The notes beneath the pieces are model-generated. The model ran no database searches. It was not told the origin of the DNA and saw only the letters and a list, made by a program, of their open reading frames with translations. Both the position numbers and the translations under genes were made by a program. Shown one piece after another: positions 56,640-64,000 of a DNA stretch of 64,000 bases; within the stretch, counting starts at the first letter, position 1; every line of letters starts with the position of its first letter. The stretch is from Erythroxylum novogranatense (lineage: Eukaryota; Streptophyta; Magnoliopsida; Malpighiales; Erythroxylaceae), in contig CM057235.1 of the NCBI GenBank assembly GCA_029891385.1, positions 17,102,001 through 17,166,000 on the forward strand, written 5' to 3'.

Positions 56640-56880
56640 CAAAAAGTTATGGCCAAAAGAACGAAGAGGGGTCGGTCGGCCAGAAACCGACCCCAATCGC
56701 TCGCACGAGCTCGGCATGCCGAGCTCTTAGCGCTAGCCCGCATGGGCGAGCGCTTCGCAAGAGCTTGACATGCCGAGCTCTTGGCGCTCGCTCGCATGGG
56801 CGAGCGCGGGCACTAGCCGGCATGGGCAAGCGCTGGCGCTCGCTCGCTCGCCCGCGAGCACCTGGGCGACCTGCCCTACA
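56640..56880. repeat. GC-rich palindromic block in LTR of Tekay-like element 2
   Basis: Dense inverted motifs such as GAGCTCGGCATGCCGAGCTC and repeated CATGGGCGAGCGC, flanked by AAAAGTTATG blocks as in the other chromovirus LTRs. Its motif family differs from the GTCGCGACG type, and it lies downstream of the acceptor rather than in the putative intron. Confidence 0.75.
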
Positions 56881-58835
56881 GCCCGACCTATTAGACTTCT
56901 AACTCTCATAACTTTTGACTCCGAGCTCCAAATCAGACACGGTCAGAAGCGTTGGAAAGCTAGAAGAAAAATATACTGTTTTCAAGAAGGACTCACCAGC
57001 ATGCTCGGACTCTAAAGAAATCAAAAGTTCTCACTAAGACCGATCGACTAGCTCTCCACCAATAGTACCAGAACTTGCGACCAACATAACTTTTGACCCA
57101 GAACTCCAAATTTAACAAACTTAGTGTCTATGGAAAGGTAAAAGAATTATCTACAACTTTCATGAAGATCACTGACCTATATTCCAACTCTATAAGGGTC
57201 AAAAGTGGACTCGAAGCTTCAGCCTAAGATCTGTCAATTTGTCAGCACCTGCATTTAATTCTAACAACCACACCTACCAATTTAACACATCATAAATAAC
57301 TCATAAAACCTCCTGGGAGAGCTCTACAGCTCATCTCTCACTCACAAGGAGTCTCAATAATCCCAATTGACCTATAACAACACATAAATTGCAGAAAACA
57401 CAACCTACCCAGAATTTGTAGAAACTTCCCCAACTCACAAATCCTTGGCACATTTCCAGCGAGCTCTCTCAAGGCAAACTCATTAGCAACTCAACAATTA
57501 ATAATACTCATACACACTATTTCAAGGCCATACACAGTACACAAATCAACATCAACACATGACAAGAGAGTGTTGGAGCTCTCATACTCTTTTCAAATCA
57601 TAACAAGGATTCATACATAACTTTGGTTACATATTGACATATTCATCAAGATCAAGTACAAAATACAAAAGATGAGATGCTCAATGATCAATATGCTTAC
57701 AAAGCTATTCCAAGAGCTAGTTACTAACTTAATACAAAAGTAGCTAAATTTCTTGGAGTGATGCCCGAAGCTTTTTGCAAGGTTCAGCTCTCAACTTGAA
57801 TTTGCACCTGAGGAGGGAGAATGGGGTGAGCTAACACAGCTCAGTGGCTAACATGTTTATAGCCATCGGGTAATGAGCCACACAACACACAATTATCAAT
57901 CCCAAAGCATTAGCAATTTAAATAGTATGCTGAAGTACTCAACTTTGTCACATAAATCACAATTAACTCAACTCATCACATAAGGCATAACATGGAATCC
58001 TCTTGCAATTAAATACACATGTTATGCATCATAAACATAATTAAATGATGAAATGCACGCAATTGGCTTGAGAGTTCCATAAACACGACGGAAACCGAAG
58101 TTTACCGTAAACACGACGAGTCTATTTTCAGATCTCGTAAACCTTAAGCAGGCAACCGGGAGAAGGCTAGGGGGGTCAACGTGCACGTGACTATCGAAAT
58201 AGGTTCTCTCTTGCCAAATCACAACTAACTTATGCTCACATATTCAAGCACAAGACTAGCATTTTATGTTTCTTTCATTCTTTCAAATCATCATAGTTTC
58301 ATACTTTTCATTCAAAGCAATGGAAATACACTTTCAATATACACACATTTTAACAAAGATAGCACACATAGGGCATTTGCCCATTACACAAAAACTATAA
58401 AAATGTTACCCACCTATCGTCGGTATCCGATTTCAAGATTGCCCTTCCTCGTCTTGAGTGGGGTTCTCTTGATTTCTTTCAATCAAAACATACTCCATTC
58501 ACTATTTATATTCTAAAAGAAAGCATAGCATTCATAAAAATCAAGCAAAATAAGAGTATACTTTAAACCTAACCTACCCATAAGTCATTTAAGCTAGAAT
58601 ACCCAAGACCTTAGCTTAAAAGTCCCCAAACTCCATAGATCTCACGTTTCTCTCTATCTTTCTTCAATCTCTACACAAACCCTAACTTCCATCTTACACC
58701 ATTCTTAAACCTAGCTTAAGCAAAGGTAGAACTTACCTCTCACAAGAAGATTTCTTCTCTTTTTCTCCTTCTTTCTTCTTCTTTCTTCTTTCCTCCAAGC
58801 CTCCTACGGCTCTCCCTAGCTCTCTTGGCCGAAGC

Positions 58836-60319
58836 TGATAAGTGCACATTTGTCCAATATTTACATTTTAATTATCCCTTTTTATTCCTCTTATTGATGC
58901 AATTATCGGAACTTAATTTGATTTAATATTTCCTTGCAGGAAATTATAATTTTTGCATAATGTGAGAAATTAAAAGGAGAAATCAGCTAAAGACGCAAGC
59001 ATTGGAACGGTGGACAGAAAATCAAGGATTTAAAAGCAGTCCATCCACGCTAGGCAACAACGTTTCAGCATAGAGCAAGCATAAAGAGGGAATGAAATGT
59101 CACTTAAAAGGAAGCAGCAGGTGGGCTTCATGGAGGCCCAACGTAGGTGATGCAATTCAGCTAGGAAAATTACACAAATGAGAAAAGAGACCATCAAGAG
59201 GGGCCCGCGGCAATGGAAAGAGGAAAAAGTAACCTAGGAAAAACGCTAGAGTTACGCACGACAGCTAAGGAGGAATTTTTAGGTGGACAATTAAAAAAAG
59301 AAATTCACGCAGGCTGGAGAAAGAAACGGTAGCCAAGGAAGGACTCTTCTTTTGGTTTTGAGATTTTATGAAGCAACAGTGGAGGACGCAAGGCATCATC
59401 GTGGATCAATTTTTAGAACTTTGTTTCTAGTTTTTCTTCTTCCCTTAGTTATTTAGATTATGTTAATTAAGAACCTTATTTTGTTTAATTCCATTATGAG
59501 TAGCTAATCTGTTTTAGTCGAGGAATTCCAATTGTTATACTTTGACTCGTGAGACCTATTGTTCTGATTATTTGGTTTATAATATTCGTACTGTTTCTGT
59601 TTTACTGTCATTGTTTATTAATTGATTCTGCGATTAGGGCCCGATTGTAGAGTCGGTTAATTTGCATATCGTCAACTAATTTACTTGGTGGTGTTAACTG
59701 GGTGATTAGTGTTTGTGGCAATTGGCACTAGGACATATTACTTGTCTGATTTTGTGTGGAGAAACTTGCGATCTAATTAGATGAAGCATGAGTCAGTGCG
59801 TAGTCAGTTAGGGTTAGTGTTTCTTTGGAGTTTAATGCTGTTAATTAATTGAATCTCGGAGAGAGTCTCGAAGGGTTTATTAGTTAATTAGGGAACAGTT
59901 TAAAGGAGTCTCTTTGACTGTTCTAAAATTAAGAAGAAGCGAGGGAGCCAGAGGTAGTTGGTAACCATAGCTAACCTATTATTAAACCAAAGAAAATATT
60001 TGAGTCGATGATCGAGGTCTATGCATAATAATTAGGAATTTCCTGGCTAAGTTGTCGTTTATTGAGTTTATCAATTTTATTTGCGTTCTTTGTTGGTTAT
60101 TGTTTTATTAATTGCGTTAATCATTTATTAGTGGTTAGTTTAATTAGTAGTTTTAGCAGAAAACTCCAAACCCCCTTTCTAATTAATTTCACTCGTTCTT
60201 TGGCATTTGAATAAAATCAATTTATTCCATTCTCTGTGGATCGACCCCATTTACCACTGTGCGCAATTTATTTTCGTTTGGTGTTTGGGATTTATTTTTG
60301 GTGGATTCGACACCCATCA
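58836..60319. mobile_element. Solo LTR, 1484 bp, gypsy-like
   Basis: TGATAAGTGCAC...GACACCCATCA with 5-bp duplication GAAGC at 58831-58835 and 60320-60324. Its end carries a CTCTGTGGATCGACCCC block followed by TTGGTG...GACACCCATCA, resembling ends of plant Athila/Tat-group LTRs in plus orientation. No coding content. Confidence 0.88.
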
Positions 60320-60591
60320 GAAGCTCTCCTCTCCTTGCTAGCTCACGTTTTTAACTTTCTTCCTTCAAGTGACTTACGACACTTTGCTACTTCTCTTCTC
60401 TAATAACTTAACTCTTTAACTCTTTTATAGATCTCGACTTAAAGCCCTCCTCCTTCTTCTTATTCATTCATTCCTAAAGCCCATACTTTCCAATATTAGG
60501 TCCAAGCTTTCATTTAAAGTCCCAACTTCTAATTTCCAAGCCCAACATAAAAATAATTAACGAATAAATCCATAAATAAATAAATAATTAA

Positions 60592-62049
60592 TTAAATTTT
60601 TTTTTTCGGGGCCCAATAATTCTCCCCTCCTAAAAGAATTTCGTCCTCAAAATCCTTACCTGAATCCATGAAGAGGTAGGGATACTTCTCCCTCATGGCT
60701 TCCAAAGGCTCCCAAGTAGCCTCCTCGGTCGAATGGTTCCTCCATAAGACCTTAACCAGCTTCACAATCTTGTTCCTTAACACTTTTTTCTTGGAATCCA
60801 AGATCTCCACTGGTTGTTCCTCATAAGTCAAATCCTCTCTCAACTGAACCTCTGAAGGTTGAACTATATGCGAAGGATCCGATCTATACTTCCTCAGCAT
60901 CGATACATGGAACACATTATGAATCTTAGATAACTCCAATGACAAATCTAGCTTATAAGCCAAAGGCCCGATCCTCTCAATGATCTCATATGGGCCTATG
61001 TACCTCGGGCTAAGCTTGCCCTTCTTGCCAAACCTCAAAACACATTTCCATGGAGAAGCTCTAAGAAATACCTTCTCACCCACTTCAAACTCCATCTCTT
61101 TCCTATGGGCGTCTGTGTAGCTCTTCATCCTATCTTGGGCTGCTTTAAGCCTCTGCTTCACTAACTTTACTTTATCCACAGTAACCTGCACTAACTCAGG
61201 TCCTACAAGCTTCCTCTCACCTTCCTCATCCCAACATATAGGAGTCTTGCATCTCCTACCATACAAAGCCTCATAAGGTGCTATCTGAATTCCCGAGTGG
61301 TAGGAATTATTGTAAGCAAACTCAATCAAAGGTAGGTGATCATCCCACGAACCTTTGAAATCCAACGCGCAAGCTTTCAATATAGCCTCCAAAGTTCGAA
61401 TCGTCCTCTCCGATTGTCCATCAGTCTGGGGATGGAAAGCCGTACTAAAATGCAATCGAGTCCCCAGAGCCTCCTGTAAACTTTCCCAAAATCTGGAGGT
61501 AAACTTAGGATCCCTATCAGACACTATCGAACTCGGAATCCCATAAAGTCTAATCACCTCGTCCACATACTTCTTAGCCAAAACATTCAAAGAATCTGTC
61601 TGTCGAATTGGCAAGAAGTGTGCTGACTTAGTCAGCCTATCCACAATCACCCATATAGCGTCATGCTTCTTGCTAGTCCTCGGTAATCTCATCAGAAAAT
61701 GCATAGTAATCTTCTCCCATTTCCATTCCGGAATCGGCAAAGGATTAAGCTTGCCTGAAGGTGCTTGGTGTTCAGCTTTAACTTGCTGACACACTAAACA
61801 TCTTTTAGCATACTCTGCCACATCTTTCCTCATTCCTTTCCACCAGAAATGCTCTTTCAAATCCCGATACATCTTAGAACTCCCTAGGTGCATTGCATAA
61901 GGAGCGTTATACGCTTCATCAAGGATCTCATCCTTCAGCTCTAACACATCTGGAACACACAATCTGTCACCCATAACCATCAATCCATCTTCCTTTACCT
62001 CAACATCAGAGGGCTTGCCATCTTTTATCACTGCTCTAAGCTTACTCAA
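60592..62049 (-). CDS. int: Tekay-like integrase with chromodomain (element 2)
   Basis: 485 codons open. HHCC finger (HLGSSKMYRDLKEHF to CLVCQQ), core Asp in TMHFLMRLP lost (His where element 1 has Asp), second Asp in VSDRDPKF kept, Glu in PQTDGQSERT kept. The C-terminal domain has GPLAYKLDLSLEL, and the chromodomain follows at about residues 415-465 (VEILDSKKKV, VKVLWRNHSTEEATWEP). The first-Asp change would inactivate it. The frame runs through the polypurine tract and ends 27 bp inside the LTR, as in element 1. It is in frame with RNase H upstream, separated by one TAG. Confidence 0.9.
   Translation of the reverse strand: MSKLRAVIKDGKPSDVEVKEDGLMVMGDRLCVPDVLELKDEILDEAYNAPYAMHLGSSKMYRDLKEHFWWKGMRKDVAEYAKRCLVCQQVKAEHQAPSGKLNPLPIPEWKWEKITMHFLMRLPRTSKKHDAIWVIVDRLTKSAHFLPIRQTDSLNVLAKKYVDEVIRLYGIPSSIVSDRDPKFTSRFWESLQEALGTRLHFSTAFHPQTDGQSERTIRTLEAILKACALDFKGSWDDHLPLIEFAYNNSYHSGIQIAPYEALYGRRCKTPICWDEEGERKLVGPELVQVTVDKVKLVKQRLKAAQDRMKSYTDAHRKEMEFEVGEKVFLRASPWKCVLRFGKKGKLSPRYIGPYEIIERIGPLAYKLDLSLELSKIHNVFHVSMLRKYRSDPSHIVQPSEVQLREDLTYEEQPVEILDSKKKVLRNKIVKLVKVLWRNHSTEEATWEPLEAMREKYPYLFMDSGKDFEDEILLGGENYWAPKKKI
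60619..60636 (-). promoter_or_regulatory. Polypurine tract of Tekay-like element 2
   Basis: Minus-strand CTTTTAGGAGGGGAGAAT, adjacent to the LTR start and inside the integrase ORF. Confidence 0.8.
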
Positions 62050-62064
62050 GTACTCATCCCGTTT

Positions 62065-62589
62065 CTACAATTCTTTGATCTTCCCCCTCAACACTGGTCT
62101 CACTCTGAAATTTGCCAAAATACAATCAGGCTCAACTTGCCTCAGTGTCACATCAAGTCTGGCTAATTCCTTCAGCAAGGGAAGGTACACTATCTCCACA
62201 TGTGCCATAGTGGACTTCCTACTCAATGCATCAGCTACCACATTAGCTTTCCCCGGATGGTAATCTATCACCAAATCATAATCTTTTAATAACTCCAACC
62301 ATCGCCTCTGCCTCAAATTTAGCTCTTTCTGAGTCAACAAGTACTTAAGGCTCTTATGGTTCGTAAATACTCTAGTAGTAACTCCATACAAGTAGTGTCT
62401 CCAAATCTTCAATGCCAAAATAATAGTAGCCAACTCCAAATCATGAATAGGGTAGTTCATCTCATAAGGCTTCAATTGCCTAGAAGCATAGGCAATCACT
62501 TTCTCTCCTTGCATCAATACACATCCTAAACCCTTCCCGGGCGTCATCGCATACATGATGTATCCATCATCACCATAGGGTAATGTCAA
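62065..62589 (-). pseudogene. pol: Tekay-like RNase H (element 2)
   Basis: 174 codons open: [54 protein letters not shown] (family TDHKSLKYL) and DALSRKST. The usual Asp-Ala-Ser start is replaced by Ala-Met-Thr and the later Asp by Asn, two catalytic-region changes. It ends in TAG 62065-62067 where relatives continue into integrase. A frameshift near 62590 separates it from RT. Confidence 0.86.
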
Positions 62590-62650
62590 AAATCGGTGCA
62601 GTAGTAAGCCTATTCTTCAATTTCTCAAAACTACTCTGGCACTCCTCAGT

Positions 62651-63998
62651 TCACTCAAACTTCTGATTCTTTCTCGTCAATTTGGAAAGTGGAGTAGCTA
62701 TCAAAGAAAAGCCCTCCACGAACCTCCTGTAATATCCAGCTAATCCCAAGAAACTTCTCACTTCAGCCACATTCTTAGGTGCTTCCCATTTAACCACAAC
62801 CTCTATCTTTTGTGGATCCACATGCACTCCACGCTCTGAAATCATATGCCCGAGAAATACTACTTCCCTTAACCAAAATTTGCACTTATCGAATTTGGCA
62901 TACAGCTCATTCTTTCTCAAAGTCTCCAAAGCAACCCTCAAATGATCCTCGTGCTCCTCATCACTCTTAGAATAGACCAATATATTATCAATAAAGACAA
63001 TGATAAATTGATCTAGGAAAGACTTGAAAACTCTATTCATCAAATCCATAAAGACTGCAGGAGCATTCGTTAACCCGAAAAGCATAACCAAAAACTCAAA
63101 GTGGCCATACCTCGTCCTAAAAGCAGTCTTTGACACATCGGTCTCCTTAATCCTCAACTGATGGTAACCCGATCTCAAATCTATCTTGGAAAAGACTCTC
63201 GCCCCTTGCAATTGATCAAACAAATCATCTATGCGCGGGAGCGGATATCTGTTCTTAACGGTGGCATGATTCAGCTTCTTATAATCCACACACATCTGCA
63301 ACGACCCATCTTTCTTCTTCACAAAGAGAACCGGAGCTCCCCAAGGTGAAGAGGTCGGCCTAATGTAACCCTTCTCTAAAAGATCCTCCAATTGCTCCTT
63401 AAGCTCCTTCAATTTCGCTGGAGCCATTCGGTAAGGCGGAATTGAAATCGGCGTAGTACCTGGAAGAAGCTCAACGGGAAACTCAATTTCTCTCGGAGGA
63501 GGTAGTCTTGGCAATTCCTCGGGAAAGACATCTGGGAATTTCCTAACGACAGGAATATCCTCCAACCTCCCTCTATCTGCCTCTGTGTCTAACACATAGG
63601 CCAAAAACTCTTCACAACCCGTACTCATCATTCTCTCTGCTGTCATAGCAGAAACAATCCGAGGAGGACTGACTTTCCTATCTCCCATAAATACCACTCT
63701 GTTGCCATCCTCTAGCTCAAATCCCACTATCTTCTGCTTGCAGTCTAAGTTGGCATGGTACTTCTCTAGGGTATCCATACCTAGGATCACATCCAATCCT
63801 CCCATCTTCAAAGGCATCAAATCCACCACAAACTTCCCTACACTAATCTCTATCTCACAGTCTCTATACACTTGACTGATAACAATAAACTAGCCGATCG
63901 GAGTACTCACCATCAGCGGAGTATCCAATGGGCTCAAGACTCTACCACATACAGTTCTACCCGACGACACAAAAGAGTGGGTAGAACCCGGATCAATC
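62651..63998 (-). pseudogene. pol: Tekay-like protease and reverse transcriptase (element 2)
   Basis: From the right edge the frame gives the protease active site Asp-Pro-Gly-Ser-Thr-His intact, a TAG near 63890 (family has Gln), then 406 open codons from 63871. These hold [78 protein letters not shown], and the catalytic box FIDNILVYS at about 62975-63001, where the second Asp is Asn. The connection domain [15 protein letters not shown] is intact. A TGA ends it before the linker to RNase H. Catalytically dead by the box change. Confidence 0.9.
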
Positions 63999-64000
63999 AA

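Larger units (their letters stand above)
56011..60618 (-). repeat. 3' LTR of Tekay-like element 2, with nested solo LTR
   Basis: On the minus strand it runs from TATTGGGCCCCG (60618; TG start apparently mutated to TA) to GGGTCCAACA (56011). These ends form 12-bp imperfect inverted repeats, which is why I prefer 56011 to a weaker internal candidate at 57574. Removing the 58836-60319 insertion and one target copy leaves about 3.1 kb. It contains TATAAAAG (60422-60429), donor GTAAGT (58736), acceptor CTCCTCAG (57808), and the TCACGTGCACGT block near 58185 shared with element 1. Confidence 0.75.
56011..64000 (-). mobile_element. Ty3/gypsy chromovirus, Tekay-like element 2 (5' part off window)
   Basis: Left to right: 3' LTR (56011-60618, holding a nested solo LTR), polypurine tract, integrase-chromodomain, RNase H, RT, protease, continuing past the right edge. 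The protein sequence is close to that of the element at 17785 but the LTRs differ strongly. It is inserted in the copia 5' LTR; the left target-site copy would be ATTAT at 56006-56010. Broken by a few stops and one frameshift only, so it is among the younger insertions. Confidence 0.9.

Noticed and set aside
57574..60618. 57574 as the outer edge of the element 2 LTR
   Set aside because: TGTTGGAGCTC there is a weaker inverted match to the LTR start than TGTTGGACCCCG at 56011, and 56011 coincides with the break in copia LTR similarity.

Overview
The window is plant (angiosperm, probably dicot) heterochromatic DNA: a stack of LTR retrotransposons, solo LTRs, LINE relics, a hAT-type element and a SINE scrap inserted into one another. 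I found no convincing host protein-coding gene, rRNA or tRNA gene, CRISPR array or bacterial feature. The plant origin rests on plant-specific retroelement lineages (SIRE-type and other Ty1/copia; Tat-type Ty3/gypsy with two RNase H modules and an antisense ORF; Tekay-type chromovirus with a C-terminal chromodomain), initiator-tRNA-Met primer sites, and plant-type LTR ends. The species cannot be named.

Layout. (1) 1-15286: a Tat-type gypsy element on the minus strand. Its 5' LTR is 14937-15286, gag-pol runs 14465 to 9445, an 81-bp minisatellite and an antisense ORF follow, and its 3' LTR lies off the left edge. A SIRE-type copia element (1121-8557, TSD ATGTA) sits inside the minisatellite. 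(2) 15602-16382: non-autonomous hAT element. (3) 16426-16757: tandem duplication. (4) 17160-17784 plus 29126-31575: one L1-type LINE relic on the minus strand, split by a Tekay chromovirus (17785-29120, TSD ATTAG). The chromovirus 3' LTR is itself split by a 2.1-kb LTR-like insertion (26984-29076, TSD AGGGG). (5) 31950-34380: second LINE relic, then a SINE-like scrap. (6) 34540-40940: truncated chromovirus-like LTR (A) holding two solo LTRs (36185-36618, TSD AAACC; 37507-40372, TSD CCTTC). (7) 40941-48150: non-coding interior and 5' LTR (D) of a minus-strand element, holding a 3.07-kb solo LTR (41775-44848, TSD ATTGT). (8) 48151-56010: minus-strand copia element inserted in LTR D. (9) 56011-64000: minus-strand Tekay element inserted in the copia 5' LTR. 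Its 3' LTR holds a 1.48-kb solo LTR (58836-60319, TSD GAAGC). Its 5' part is off the right edge.

How the parts work. Each autonomous element once encoded Gag, protease, reverse transcriptase, RNase H and integrase; all are now broken by stops, frameshifts or catalytic substitutions. Several stops fit C-to-T change at methylated cytosines. The observations most worth a second look are: a conserved splice donor/acceptor pair inside the chromovirus LTRs; CpG-rich palindrome blocks in the same LTRs; a 773-codon accessory ORF kept in one frame in a SIRE element that has lost zinc knuckle, protease and integrase; and an LTR end duplicated through what looks like an LTR-PBS junction.
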